64,000 nt of DNA from Enterococcus_C asini_A (GCF_031928785.1 NZ_JARQAL010000003.1), one strand, 5' to 3'; shown: positions 8,854-18,577, numbered from the stretch's first letter. Notes: generated from the letters alone by a model not told the origin. Numbers and translations: made by a program.

Positions 8854-10322
8854 TGACTAAATTATATGATAAAACAATTGAAGAGCTCCACAACTTGCTA
8901 GTATCCAAAGAAATTACGGCTACTGATTTAACCACAGCAACTTTTTCGCGGATTAAAGAAACAGAAGACCAAGTGGAATCTTTTATTACCTTAAGTGAAG
9001 AAGAAGCTTTAAAAGTCGCCAAAGCATTGGATTTAAAAGGAATTAGTGAGGAAAACCCATTAGCGGGGATTCCGATTGGGATTAAAGATAATATTGTCAC
9101 TAAAGATATCTTAACCACTGCGGCATCAAAAATCTTGTACAACTTTAAACCAATTTACGATGCGACGGTTATGGATAAAGTCTATCAAGCGGATTTGATT
9201 CCGGTAGGTAAGTTAAACATGGATGAGTTTGCCATGGGGGGCTCTACGGAAACTTCTTACTTTAAGAAAACAAAAAATGCTTGGGACCACACAAAAGTTC
9301 CTGGCGGTTCTTCAGGTGGTTCAGCAGCGGCGGTAGCGGCAGGACAAATTCCGGTATCACTGGGTTCTGATACGGGAGGCTCCATTCGTCAACCGGCTTC
9401 TTTTAACGGAATTGTGGGAATGAAACCGACTTACGGACGGGTGTCTCGCTTTGGTTTAATCGCTTTTGCTTCTTCTCTCGATCAAATCGGCCCATTGACT
9501 CGCACAGTTAAAGACAATGCGTTAACTTTAAATGCCATTAGTGGTTACGATGAAAAAGATGGCACTTCTTCCGGTATTTCGGTGCCAGACTTTACAGAAG
9601 GCTTAACTGGCGATATTAAAGGAATGAAGATTGCTTTGCCTAAAGAATATTTAGGGGAAGGGGTTCAAGCGGGAGTTAAAGAAGCCATTCTAAAAGCGGC
9701 GGATACCTATCGAGCTTTAGGAGCTACAGTAGAAGAAGTCAGCTTGCCTCATTCTAAATATGGTGTGGCGGTTTATTACATCATCGCCTCCTCAGAAGCT
9801 AGCTCCAACTTGCAACGTTTTGATGGTATTCGTTACGGCTACCGTTCTGAAAACGTCAAGGACTTGGAAGATGTTTATGTAAACTCTCGTAGCGAAGGCT
9901 TTGGAAATGAAGTAAAACGTCGGATTATGTTAGGGACATTCTCACTATCTGCAGGATACTATGATGCCTACTTTAAAAAAGCTGGCCAAGTGCGCACCTT
10001 AATCAGAGAGGATTTCGCTAAAGTCTTTGAAAATTATGATTTAATCATGGGGCCATCATCACCAACTGTGGCTTTTGGTATCGGTGAAAATATCAATGAC
10101 CCAATTACCATGTACATGAGCGATATTTTGACGATTCCTGTGAACTTAGCCGGTCTTCCAGGCATGAGCGTTCCAGCTGGTTTTTCGGAAGGATTACCAG
10201 TGGGGATGCAGTTAATCGGGAAAGCCTTCGATGAACAAACGATGTATAAAGCGGCCTACGCCTTTGAACAAGCAACTGATTTTCATACAAAAAAACCTGT
10301 GATTTTAGGGGGTAAGGATTAA
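8853..10322 (+). CDS. gatA: Glutamyl-tRNA(Gln) amidotransferase subunit A
   Basis: The amidase subunit that releases ammonia from glutamine for tRNA amidation. The amidase-signature Ser-cisSer-Lys triad is intact: Lys78 in GIGIKDN, Ser153 in GGSSGGSAAAVAAG, and Ser177 in GSDTGGSIRQPA. At 489 residues it is full length. It overlaps gatC by one base at its start and gatB by one base at its end, which fits stoichiometric synthesis of the GatCAB complex in the cytoplasm. Confidence 0.98.
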   Translation: MTKLYDKTIEELHNLLVSKEITATDLTTATFSRIKETEDQVESFITLSEEEALKVAKALDLKGISEENPLAGIPIGIKDNIVTKDILTTAASKILYNFKPIYDATVMDKVYQADLIPVGKLNMDEFAMGGSTETSYFKKTKNAWDHTKVPGGSSGGSAAAVAAGQIPVSLGSDTGGSIRQPASFNGIVGMKPTYGRVSRFGLIAFASSLDQIGPLTRTVKDNALTLNAISGYDEKDGTSSGISVPDFTEGLTGDIKGMKIALPKEYLGEGVQAGVKEAILKAADTYRALGATVEEVSLPHSKYGVAVYYIIASSEASSNLQRFDGIRYGYRSENVKDLEDVYVNSRSEGFGNEVKRRIMLGTFSLSAGYYDAYFKKAGQVRTLIREDFAKVFENYDLIMGPSSPTVAFGIGENINDPITMYMSDILTIPVNLAGLPGMSVPAGFSEGLPVGMQLIGKAFDEQTMYKAAYAFEQATDFHTKKPVILGGKD

Positions 10323-11752
10323 TGAACTTTGAAACAGTCATTGGGCTGGAAGTCCACGTAGAATTGAAAACCAACTCTAAAATCTTTTCACCAGCACCGG
10401 CTCATTTTGGTGCAGAACCAAATAGCAATACCAATGTAATTGACTGGGGGTACCCTGGAGTATTGCCAGTAATGAATAAAAGCGCCATTGAATTTGGTAT
10501 GAAAGCTGCTCTTGCTTTAAACTGTGAAATCTCAAAAGATACTCATTTTGACCGCAAGAACTACTTCTATCCAGATAATCCTAAAGCGTACCAAATTTCA
10601 CAATTTGACCAACCTATTGGCCATGATGGTTGGATTGAAATCGAAGTAGAAGGTAAGACGAAAAAAATTCGTATTGAACGAGTTCATTTAGAAGAAGATG
10701 CCGGTAAAAACATGCACGGTATCGGTGGCTATTCTTATGTGGATTTAAACCGTCAAGGAACGCCGTTAATTGAAATCGTCTCAGAAGCGGATATGCGTTC
10801 ACCTGAAGAAGCCTATGCTTATTTAGAAGCAATTCGTTCCATTATTCAATTTACAGAAGTATCTGATGTGAAGATGGAAGAAGGCTCCATGCGCTGTGAT
10901 GCCAACATTTCCTTGCGTCCTTATGGGCAAGAAGAGTTTGGTACAAAAACTGAATTAAAAAACTTAAACTCTCTAAGCTTTGTTAGAAAAGGTTTGGCCT
11001 TTGAAGAAAAACGTCAAGCAAAAGTGTTGCTTTCAGGAGGAGAAATCCAACAAGAAACACGACGCTTTGATGAAACGACAAATAAAACGTTATTGATGCG
11101 GGTGAAAGAAGGTTCTAGTGATTATCGTTATTTCCCAGAACCAGATATTCCTCGTTTTGTGATTGATGATGAATGGATTAACCGAATGAAAGAAAGCTTA
11201 CCAGAATTACCAGCTTCTCGTCGTCGTCGTTACATTCATGAACTTGGATTGCCAGAATACGATGCCAAAGTGTTAACCTTGTCTAAAGTCATGTCAGATT
11301 TCTTTGAAGAAACTTTGGCTAATGGTGCTGATGCAAAACAAGCTTCTAACTGGTTAATGGGTGAAGTTTCTGCTTACTTAAATAGTGAAAAACTCGAATT
11401 AAGCGAAACAGCTTTAACACCAGCAAACCTTGCAGGAATGATTAACTTGATTAATGATGGCACCATCAGTTCTAAGATTGCCAAAACGGTCTTTAAAGAG
11501 TTGATTGTAAATGGTGGCGATGCTAAAGAAGTGGTGGAGAAAAAAGGTCTGGTACAATTATCTGACCCAGCCCAATTGTTGCCAATGATTAATGAAGTCC
11601 TAGATAACAATCCTCAATCCATTGAAGACTTTAAAAATGGGAAAGATCGGGCGGTTGGTTTCTTAGTGGGGCAAATCATGAAAGCAACTCGTGGGAAAGC
11701 CAATCCTGGTGTTGTGAATAAACTCTTGCAAGAGGAATTAGCAAAACGCTAA
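10322..11752 (+). CDS. gatB: Aspartyl/glutamyl-tRNA amidotransferase subunit B
   Basis: The kinase and tRNA-binding subunit of GatCAB: it phosphorylates the glutamyl group on tRNA and accepts ammonia through a tunnel from GatA. The start FETVIGLEVHVEL, the central DANISLRP and KNLNS motifs and the YqeY-like C-terminal helical domain (about 330-476) are visible; 476 residues is the normal length. It is the last gene of the gat block. A hairpin separates it from dgkB. Confidence 0.98.
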   Translation: MNFETVIGLEVHVELKTNSKIFSPAPAHFGAEPNSNTNVIDWGYPGVLPVMNKSAIEFGMKAALALNCEISKDTHFDRKNYFYPDNPKAYQISQFDQPIGHDGWIEIEVEGKTKKIRIERVHLEEDAGKNMHGIGGYSYVDLNRQGTPLIEIVSEADMRSPEEAYAYLEAIRSIIQFTEVSDVKMEEGSMRCDANISLRPYGQEEFGTKTELKNLNSLSFVRKGLAFEEKRQAKVLLSGGEIQQETRRFDETTNKTLLMRVKEGSSDYRYFPEPDIPRFVIDDEWINRMKESLPELPASRRRRYIHELGLPEYDAKVLTLSKVMSDFFEETLANGADAKQASNWLMGEVSAYLNSEKLELSETALTPANLAGMINLINDGTISSKIAKTVFKELIVNGGDAKEVVEKKGLVQLSDPAQLLPMINEVLDNNPQSIEDFKNGKDRAVGFLVGQIMKATRGKANPGVVNKLLQEELAKR

Positions 11753-11764
11753 TAGCAAATGAGT

Positions 11765-11813
11765 ACTGTACCAAAAGTTGCCGGTAAGGTAGAAAGGCAC
11801 TTTTTGGTACAGT
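11765..11813 (+). repeat. Long stem-loop between gatB and dgkB
   Basis: Arms 11765-11778 and 11799-11813 pair over 14 bp with one bulged T and continue with GCC/GGC. It is followed only by a short, interrupted T-rich stretch, so it could be a partial terminator or a processing site controlling dgkB output. Confidence 0.6.
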
Positions 11814-11842
11814 TTCCATGTGTTTTGAAAGGAGCGGCAATC

Positions 11843-12874
11843 TTGAAAAAAGCCCGCGTTATCTACAATCCCACCTCGGGAAAAGAAATTATGAAAGCCA
11901 ATTTAGCGGATATTTTGGATGTTTTAGAACGAGCCGGCTATGAAGCTAGCGCCTATGCTACAACACCAGAACCAAATTCTGCTCGGATTGAAGCAGAACG
12001 CGTGGGGCGTGCTGGCTTTGACTTAGTAGTGGCTGCCGGCGGGGATGGGACCATTAATGAAGTTGTCAACGGCATTGCGCCATTGAAAGTCCGGCCTAAA
12101 ATGGCAATCATTCCGGCTGGGACCACCAATGACTACGCCAGAGCTTTAAAAATTCCCAGAAATAATGTAAAAGCTGCGGCAGAAGTCATTTTAAAAGAGC
12201 AAACTGTGAAAATGGATATTGGTAAAACTGAGCAAGATTACTTTATCAATATTGCAGCTGGTGGTCATTTAACAGAATTGACCTATGATGTGCCTTCTGA
12301 ATTGAAGAGTGTCTTTGGCTATTTGGCTTACTTAGCCAAAGGTGCCGAGTTATTACCGCGGATTAAGCCGATTCCTATGCGTTTGGTCTATGATGATGGG
12401 GAATACAACGGAAATGCTTCGATGTTTTTCTTAGGATTGACCAATTCAGTGGGTGGGTTTGAACAAATTGCTCCCGATGCCAAACTAGATGACGGCAAGT
12501 TTTCTTTGATTATCGTAAAAACCGCTAATGTTTTTGAAATCGTACACTTGGTAGCACTCTTGCTAAATGGGGGCAAACACGTGAACGACAAGCGGATCAT
12601 TTATACGAAGACTTCGAAATTGGAAGTTAATCCGGGTACCAATGATCGTTTGATGATTAATTTAGATGGGGAATATGGCGGAGATGCTCCGATGACCTTT
12701 ACCAATCTTCATCAACATATTGAAATGTATGCCAACTTAGATGCCATTCCCGATGAAGCAGTAATGGGTGTGGAAGATGCTCAATACGAAGCGATGGGAC
12801 AAGAAATCATCAATGAAGTCGAGCGCCTTTCCGATGAAGATATCGACGGCGACGGGGAAATTGGTAAAAAATAA
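11843..12874 (+). CDS. dgkB: Diacylglycerol kinase DgkB (soluble, lipid recycling)
   Basis: A DAGK-catalytic family lipid kinase that phosphorylates diacylglycerol released by lipoteichoic acid synthesis back to phosphatidic acid. The N terminus KKARVIYNPTSGKE, the glycine-rich nucleotide loop AAGGDGTINEVVNG and the IPAGTTNDYARAL segment are diagnostic. The open frame begins at 11759, but the family starts with M-K-K-A-R; this corresponds to TTG at 11843 with AAAGGAGC seven bases upstream, giving 343 residues. The acidic tail (DEDIDGDGEIGKK) is unusual looking but short. Its position after gatB and before rlmCD matches Enterococcus. Confidence 0.94.
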   Translation: MKKARVIYNPTSGKEIMKANLADILDVLERAGYEASAYATTPEPNSARIEAERVGRAGFDLVVAAGGDGTINEVVNGIAPLKVRPKMAIIPAGTTNDYARALKIPRNNVKAAAEVILKEQTVKMDIGKTEQDYFINIAAGGHLTELTYDVPSELKSVFGYLAYLAKGAELLPRIKPIPMRLVYDDGEYNGNASMFFLGLTNSVGGFEQIAPDAKLDDGKFSLIIVKTANVFEIVHLVALLLNGGKHVNDKRIIYTKTSKLEVNPGTNDRLMINLDGEYGGDAPMTFTNLHQHIEMYANLDAIPDEAVMGVEDAQYEAMGQEIINEVERLSDEDIDGDGEIGKK

Positions 12875-12882
12875 CCTAAATG

Positions 12883-12930
12883 AAGACCTTTTGAATACAG
12901 GCTTTCACGCCTTGTTCAAAAGGTCTTTTT
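12883..12930 (+). terminator. Terminator after dgkB
   Basis: 13-bp perfect arms (12883-12895 and 12915-12927) followed by TTTTT. Confidence 0.9.
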
Positions 12931-12946
12931 CAATGAATGATTCTGG

Positions 12947-12975
12947 TTGTATAACCGGGACATTTCCCGTAGAAT
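12947..12975 (+). promoter_or_regulatory. Promoter of rlmCD
   Basis: TTGTAT (12947-12952), a 17-base spacer and TAGAAT (12970-12975) lie just after the dgkB terminator and 26 bases before the ATG. The spacer holds a short CGGGA/TCCCG dyad. Confidence 0.6.
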
Positions 12976-13000
12976 GAACAAAGAAAGTTGAGGGATCATT

Positions 13001-14374
13001 ATGAATGAATATCCAGTAACAAAAAACGAAGAAATTATTACCGAGATTATTGATCTTTCCCATGAAGGTATGGGAATTGCGAAAGTGGATCATTATTTGC
13101 TCTTTATTGAAAATGCCTTGCCTGGTGAAAAAGTCCGGGCTAAAGTCTTGAAAGTCGGCAATAAATTCGGCTTTGCTAAAGTTATGGAGTATGTAACAAC
13201 CAGTCCAGAACGACAAGAAGTCACTGATAAAAACTTGCTTGTCACGGGCATTGCCCCACTGGCTCACATGACTTATGAAAGCCAATTATTGTTTAAACAA
13301 AAACAAGTCGAAAATGTGATGCAAAAAATTGCCAAATTACCAAAAGTACCAGTCTTACCAACTATTGGTATGGCAAATCCGGTACAATACCGCAACAAAG
13401 CACAAATTCCTGTACGAAAAATTGATGGCAAATTAGAAACGGGCTTTTTTAGAAAAAATAGCCATACTTTAATTCCTATTGAAGATTTTTATATTCAAGA
13501 TCCTGCCATTGACAAAGCCATTCTGGTGATTCGAGATATTTTAGAACGCTTTGGTGTGAAAGCTTACAATGAAACAGCCCATGAAGGTTTCTTACGCCAT
13601 ATTATCATCCGTCGAGGACATTATAGCCACGAAATGATGGTGGTGTTAGTAACGAGAAAAGCAAAATTCTTCAAGAGTAAAGAAATTGCCAATGTGATTC
13701 ATGAAGAATTACCAGAAGTGGTTTCGGTAATTCAAAATATCAATGAAGAAAAAACCAATGTCATCTTAGGCAAACAAGAAGTGGTCCTTTACGGGAAAGG
13801 TTATATTGAAGACCAATTGTTAGGAAAAACTTTCCAAATTTCTGCACCTTCATTCTATCAAGTAAATACCCAACAAGCTGAACTCTTATACCAAACCGCT
13901 TTTGACTTTGCCCAGTTAACACCTAGTGATGTGGTAATCGATGCTTATTCTGGAATTGGAACGATTGGTTTGTCCTTGGCGGAGAAAGTGGAACACGTAT
14001 ATGGGGTGGAATCCATTCCTGAAGCTGTGGAAGATGCCAAGAAAAACGCTAAATTGAACAGTATCGAAAATACTACTTATCTAGTGGGTAAAGCAGAAAA
14101 AGTCATGACACAGTGGTCTCGAGAAGGTTTGAAACCAAATGTGATCTTTGTAGACCCACCTCGTAAAGGATTAGATGCTCGTTTTATCGAAGCTGCTGTA
14201 GAATCTGGTTCTGAACGGATTGTTTACATCTCTTGCAATCCAGCAACTTTAGCCCGAGACGCGAAATTGTTTGCTGAACTTGGTTATGAGATTGAAAAGA
14301 TTCAACCGGTGGACTTGTTCCCGCAGACTTATCATGTGGAGTGTGTGGCGCTCTTGACGAAAGTTGAAAAATAA
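13001..14374 (+). CDS. rlmCD: 23S rRNA (uracil-C5)-methyltransferase, RlmCD/RumA family
   Basis: A SAM-dependent methyltransferase making 5-methyluridine in 23S rRNA; in Gram-positives one enzyme (RlmCD) usually modifies both U747 and U1939. An N-terminal TRAM RNA-binding domain (about 1-65) is followed by a central domain and a Rossmann methyltransferase with VIDAYSGIGTIGLSLA (SAM loop), FVDPPRKGLD and the catalytic YISCNPATLARD. 457 residues is full length. Most RumA homologues carry a four-cysteine FeS cluster in the N-terminal half; I see no such CxxxxxCxxC pattern here, as in other Firmicutes versions. Monocistronic between two terminators. Confidence 0.93.
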   Translation: MNEYPVTKNEEIITEIIDLSHEGMGIAKVDHYLLFIENALPGEKVRAKVLKVGNKFGFAKVMEYVTTSPERQEVTDKNLLVTGIAPLAHMTYESQLLFKQKQVENVMQKIAKLPKVPVLPTIGMANPVQYRNKAQIPVRKIDGKLETGFFRKNSHTLIPIEDFYIQDPAIDKAILVIRDILERFGVKAYNETAHEGFLRHIIIRRGHYSHEMMVVLVTRKAKFFKSKEIANVIHEELPEVVSVIQNINEEKTNVILGKQEVVLYGKGYIEDQLLGKTFQISAPSFYQVNTQQAELLYQTAFDFAQLTPSDVVIDAYSGIGTIGLSLAEKVEHVYGVESIPEAVEDAKKNAKLNSIENTTYLVGKAEKVMTQWSREGLKPNVIFVDPPRKGLDARFIEAAVESGSERIVYISCNPATLARDAKLFAELGYEIEKIQPVDLFPQTYHVECVALLTKVEK

Positions 14375-14414
14375 TCGTTACAAAGATTGATTAGAGTGTT
14401 TAATTGAACAGCTT

Positions 14415-14448
14415 AAGAGTCAGGGCTTGAGGCCGTGACTCTTTTTTA
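14415..14448 (+). terminator. Terminator after rlmCD
   Basis: AAGAGTCA (14415-14422) pairs with TGACTCTT (14436-14443) around a GC-rich loop, followed by a T run. Confidence 0.88.
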
Positions 14449-14484
14449 TAATACTAAGTCTCACGAGGGTCGTCTTCACGAACT
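14449..14484 (+). repeat. 36-bp dispersed repeat, copy A
   Basis: It starts TAATACTAAGTCT and ends CTTCACGAACT. A second copy with the same ends and spacing lies at 56447-56482; about 30 of 36 positions agree. Confidence 0.6.
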
Positions 14485-14999
14485 CTTGTAGCTTTTTAAT
14501 ATGAGCGTTAGAAAACTTCTCAAATAGGAAATAACAAAGCTAGCAAACACGTTGAATACCTTACAGAAGAAATTAGGCTAAGGAAATTAATTACCGTGAC
14601 TGTATAGAAAACAAGTTACTTGCTATACTTAATCATAAGTTAGGTAAGATAGTAGAAAAATAAAAAATGCTATAGAAAAAATGCGTGTCAGCGGTGGATA
14701 TTGCCAAAATAGTTGTACGACTCTATGATAAAAATCATGAAGTTGATTGAAAAGTGTTGCGAGATTTATAAAGAGAAAGTGAGGAAAACTCTAAGCTCTA
14801 GCCTGATTGCTCGCATTTTTTTGTGATGTTGGATCAGGATAGCTCCTATATGCACACCTGAGAATTACTCTTTCTAGTTATCAAAAAAACAAGAGGGAAT
14901 TAATTGCCGAAGATATTCAAAAAGCCAATAGTGAAATTCAAGAAATAGTGAGGAATACAGCACATAATTGAGTAGTAAGTTTAAAAGGGAGGACTTGGA
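14485..14999. other. Gene-free 515-bp stretch, possibly decayed coding DNA
   Basis: No intact gene is visible. Short readable plus-strand segments, interrupted by stops and in different frames, are present, for example around 14689-14749 (…SAVDIAKIVVRLYDKNHEVD) and 14877-14970 (…KNKRELIAEDIQKANSEIQ…). They look like remnants of one or two genes, but I cannot name a family. An ACTTA-ATCA-TAAGT dyad next to TATACTT lies near 14626-14641. Confidence 0.35.
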
Positions 15000-15539
15000 A
15001 TGGTTCGCTATATTGCTTTATTAAGAGGAATCAATGTGGGAGGCAACAATAAAATTGCTATGCAAGAATTGAAAGCAGGCTTTGAAGCATTAGGTTTTGA
15101 GCAGGTAGTTACACATTTAAATAGTGGCAATGTGATTTTTTCGGCAAATGATGAAAAAGATTATGAGTTGACAGAGGCAATAAAAGGGATGATTCAAAGT
15201 AAATTTGCGTTAGAGATACCCGTTTTAATTATTCCTCAAGAAGAAGTTGTGGAGTTATTGCGAGAAGCTCCTACTTGGTGGGGAAGTGAAGACAAAGAAA
15301 TTTATGATAATCTGATTTTTTTGTATCCTGATTTATCTTTTGAGGAATTTTTACAAGAAGTAGGTGTCCCTAATGAAACATATGAAAAAGTTCAACAAGG
15401 AAAACAAGCGGTTTTCTGGTCTTTTATTCGCCAAGAAAAGCAAAAGACCAACTGGTGGACGAAAACCGCTACAGCTCGTATTCGCCAAAAAATTACCATT
15501 CGTACAGCAAATACGGTGCGAAAAATCGCTGAATTGTAA
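15000..15539 (+). CDS. DUF1697 family protein
   Basis: A 179-residue cytoplasmic protein of the DUF1697 family, recognised by the opening YIALLRGINVGGNNKI, the central HLNSGNVIFSA and the C-terminal TARIRQKITIRTANTV segment. The biochemical function of the family is unknown. A GGGAGGA ribosome binding site precedes the ATG. It stands alone between decayed sequence and a convergent adenine deaminase, so context gives no functional clue. Confidence 0.85.
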   Translation: MVRYIALLRGINVGGNNKIAMQELKAGFEALGFEQVVTHLNSGNVIFSANDEKDYELTEAIKGMIQSKFALEIPVLIIPQEEVVELLREAPTWWGSEDKEIYDNLIFLYPDLSFEEFLQEVGVPNETYEKVQQGKQAVFWSFIRQEKQKTNWWTKTATARIRQKITIRTANTVRKIAEL

Positions 15540-15632
15540 GATGTAGTAGAGAAAGAGAATTTACCCAGGAGACTTGTGAGAAAATTATTTACAATTGATA
15601 TGAAAGACTACGATATCAAGGATATACCAAGT

Positions 15633-15679
15633 AAAAAAGACGAAGCACACCTAGCTAACAGGTTGGCTTCGTCTTTTTT
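15633..15679. terminator. Bidirectional terminator between DUF1697 gene and ade
   Basis: 14-bp perfect arms (15633-15646 and 15666-15679) with A and T tracts; serves two convergent genes. Confidence 0.9.
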
Positions 15680-15692
15680 GGACTAAATTCTC

Positions 15693-17429
15693 TTAGTTAT
15701 GGTTAATATCTGTTAAAGCGAATTCGCTAAAGGAGAAAAGTCCCATATCGGTTATTTTTAACTCAGGAATTACGGATAAAGTTAAAAAGGATAAGGTTAA
15801 AAAGGGATCGAAGTCTGGGCTTGCTCCAAGTTTGCGAGATTCTTTGGTTAAAGTGACCAGTCGCTGGTAAGTTGTTTGGTAACCTAGAGTAGACATTATG
15901 CCCCCGATGGCTAGTGGTAGACAGGCTAGCTCTTCTTGGTTATTGACAGCAATCATACCACCGCCGATTTCCAATAGACGATTCACCGCAAAGAGCATAT
16001 CCTCATCGTTAGTGCCTACTACGACGATATTATGGGAATCGTGAGAAATGCTAGTAGCCAAAGCCCCAGCTTTTAGTTCAAAGCCTTTGACAATGCCAAG
16101 GCCGATGTTTCCGGTGTGTTTATGACGCTCCACTACGGCAATCTTTAAGAAATCATCTATAGTAGAAGGGACAAAGCAACCATTTTCTCTTGTGATTGGA
16201 GCTATTAATTCTTTTGTGAGTAAACGATTGGGGATAATTTCGATAATTTTTCCTTGCTCACCTGTAAGTTTAAGTTCAAAACTTTTTTTGTCTAAAGGTG
16301 TGGCATTCATTTTAGGTAATTCAGTTAGTAATTTATTTTCAGACGCTTTTGGGAAAAGTTCATTGACTAATGCTTCTTTCGTTTTGACTAATTGGCCTTT
16401 GACAAAAACTTCATGAATTGGCAAAGTGGTTAAATCATCGGTAAAGAAAAAGTCTGCTTGATAGCCCGGCGCAATGGCCCCTAGTGTGTTCAAATGGAAA
16501 CATTCTGCGGCATTTAAAGTTGCCATTTGAATAGCTAACAATGGATCCAACCCTTGTTTAATCGCTAGGCGCAAAATATGATCGATGGAACCTTTTTCTA
16601 GTAAATCATCAATTAAGGTGTCGTCGGTGACAAAGACACAGCGTCGAGCAGTTTTTTCTGTCACCACAGGAAGTAAGGCAGTTAAATCCTTTGCCACGGT
16701 ACCTTCTCGAATCATTAAATACATCCCCAGGTCTAAACGTTCTTGTGCTTCTTTTACGGTTACAGCTTCGTGATCGGTACGAATTTGAGTCGCTGGATAG
16801 ACAGTTAAATCTTCGGCATTAATTCCTGCAGCATGGCCATCAATGACCCCACCGGCTTTTTGGATAGCGGCAATTTTTTCCATGATGTCTTGTTCAGTAT
16901 TGGCTACCGCTTGATAGTTCATGACTTCAGCTAGTCCTAACACTTCAGTTTCTTGCATAAAAGGGGCTAAGGCATCGGCATTTAAAGTTGCGCCATTCGT
17001 TTCAAAAGGAGTTACCGGCACGCAAGAAGGAAGCATAGTAAACAGATTCATAGGGGTGGCTTTTGCATCGGCAATCATGTATTCAAGCCCTGTTACTCCT
17101 GCGATATTGGCAATTTCATGAGGGTCAGTAATAGCAGTGGTTACGCCATGGAGCAGTAGGACTTTGGCAAATTCGTGGGGTGGCAGCAGGGAACTTTCTA
17201 TATGCACATGAGCTTCGATTAAGCCGGGAACGATGTATTTCCCTTGGGCGTCAATCACTTGCTGACCATCATAACTGCCTAGACCGACAATCATCCCGTT
17301 TTTAATCGCAATATCTGTTTCCATTATTTTCCGTGTAAAGACGTTGACCACTTTCCCGTTTTTGATGACGACGTCGGCAGGGATTTTTTTGGCACTGGCT
17401 TGAACTCTTTCAATCAACTCACTAGACAT
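15693..17429 (-). CDS. ade: Adenine deaminase
   Basis: A metal-dependent amidohydrolase converting adenine to hypoxanthine and ammonia for purine salvage. N-terminal composite domain, then the metal motif EAHVHIESSLL, a DPHEIANIAG segment, DGHAAG, and FVTDD later in the barrel; the C-terminal adenine-deaminase domain holds ATSISHDSHN. 578 residues fits the family. AGGAGG lies eight or so bases before the ATG. It is monocistronic, with an extended -10 element upstream on the minus strand. Confidence 0.95.
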   Translation of the reverse strand: MSSELIERVQASAKKIPADVVIKNGKVVNVFTRKIMETDIAIKNGMIVGLGSYDGQQVIDAQGKYIVPGLIEAHVHIESSLLPPHEFAKVLLLHGVTTAITDPHEIANIAGVTGLEYMIADAKATPMNLFTMLPSCVPVTPFETNGATLNADALAPFMQETEVLGLAEVMNYQAVANTEQDIMEKIAAIQKAGGVIDGHAAGINAEDLTVYPATQIRTDHEAVTVKEAQERLDLGMYLMIREGTVAKDLTALLPVVTEKTARRCVFVTDDTLIDDLLEKGSIDHILRLAIKQGLDPLLAIQMATLNAAECFHLNTLGAIAPGYQADFFFTDDLTTLPIHEVFVKGQLVKTKEALVNELFPKASENKLLTELPKMNATPLDKKSFELKLTGEQGKIIEIIPNRLLTKELIAPITRENGCFVPSTIDDFLKIAVVERHKHTGNIGLGIVKGFELKAGALATSISHDSHNIVVVGTNDEDMLFAVNRLLEIGGGMIAVNNQEELACLPLAIGGIMSTLGYQTTYQRLVTLTKESRKLGASPDFDPFLTLSFLTLSVIPELKITDMGLFSFSEFALTDINHN

Positions 17430-17461
17430 AAATAAAGCCTCCTATGAGAAATATTTTTGTC

Positions 17462-17467
17462 AGTATA
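17462..17467 (-). promoter_or_regulatory. Extended -10 promoter of ade
   Basis: On the minus strand TGT-TATACT is an extended -10 element about 35 bases before the ade start; no good -35 is visible. Confidence 0.45.
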
Positions 17468-17588
17468 ACATAGGCGAATGTGGATAGAAAGAAGCTTTAA
17501 AGAGTTCTAAGTCTGTTATGGAAAAGGGCACTTTCCTAATAGAAAAAACTGGTTTCCAAATATTTCTTGGAAGCCAGTTTAAGAATCA

Positions 17589-18572
17589 TTAAGTTGTCTC
17601 TCCTTGAATCAATTTCACCGGCAAAAGGTAATGGCTTTCCAAGGTTTTTTCTGGGTCTTGCACACGTTGTAATAACAGATCAATTAAGACATCTGCATAA
17701 TCAGAAATCGGTTGAGCCATTGTAGTCAGTTGAGGAAAGTAGTTTTGGATGAGTTTCGTACCATCATAGCCAATAATTTTTAATTGTTCCGGCACGGCAA
17801 TCTGAGACTTTTGACATTGATTCGCCACTAAAATTGCGGTTAAATCATCGGTACAAAAGAGGCCATCAATATCTTCATTTTCCAAAATTCGTTTGATTTC
17901 CAATTTTTTCAATGTGGTGGATTGAGCCAGTGAATGAAAGGAAAAGACTTGAGGTTCCAAGTCATGCGCCTTTAAAAAGGCCAAATAGCCATTTAACCGT
18001 TCGTTAGTGGGAGAGTCTGATTCTTGAGAGCCAGTCATGATGGCGATTTTGCGGGCACCTCTTAAATAGAGATTTTCCGTAGCCAAAAAGCCTCCTTGAA
18101 AATTATCACTCCCTACAATCGGAATCCCATCTGCAAGGTAACGGTCAAAAGACACAATGGGCAAGTCCAGATCTTCGTATTCTTCAATGCCTAAATTGTG
18201 GGCACCAGCAATAATGCCATCGACTTTATTGGCGGCTAGCATATTGAGATAGCTGCGTTCTTTTTCTTTATTGTGGGCACTGTCACATAAAATCGTGCGA
18301 TAATCCATTTCAAATAATTTCCGCTCGATTTTTTCCACTAGCTCACCGTAAAAAGGGTTGGCCACCGTGGGAAAAATCAAACCCACTAGTTGGGTATTTT
18401 TTCCTTGAAGAGACCGAGCGAGGCTATTGGGTTGGTAGTTTAATTCTTTCATGGCGGCCTGAACTTTGTCGATGGTCTTTTGACTTAGGGAACCGTAATT
18501 ATTAATCACCCGGGAAACTGTGGTGGCTGAAACTCCCGCCAATTTTGCCACATCCGTCAATTTAATTGCCAT
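17589..18572 (-). CDS. scrR: LacI-family sucrose operon repressor ScrR
   Basis: A LacI/GalR transcription factor: helix-turn-helix IKLTDVAKLAGVSATTVSRV at the N terminus, hinge with LARSLQGKNTQLVGLI, then a periplasmic-binding-like sugar domain. The frame is open to 18614, but the LacI-type start MAIKLTDVAK corresponds to ATG 18572, with AAAGGA eight bases upstream (327 residues). It lies five bases after scrB and shares its transcript. Two near-identical palindromes in the scrB-scrA intergenic region are the likely operators, so it probably represses both arms until sucrose (or its phosphate) enters. Confidence 0.9.
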   Translation of the reverse strand: MAIKLTDVAKLAGVSATTVSRVINNYGSLSQKTIDKVQAAMKELNYQPNSLARSLQGKNTQLVGLIFPTVANPFYGELVEKIERKLFEMDYRTILCDSAHNKEKERSYLNMLAANKVDGIIAGAHNLGIEEYEDLDLPIVSFDRYLADGIPIVGSDNFQGGFLATENLYLRGARKIAIMTGSQESDSPTNERLNGYLAFLKAHDLEPQVFSFHSLAQSTTLKKLEIKRILENEDIDGLFCTDDLTAILVANQCQKSQIAVPEQLKIIGYDGTKLIQNYFPQLTTMAQPISDYADVLIDLLLQRVQDPEKTLESHYLLPVKLIQGETT

Positions 18573-18577
18573 ATTTT

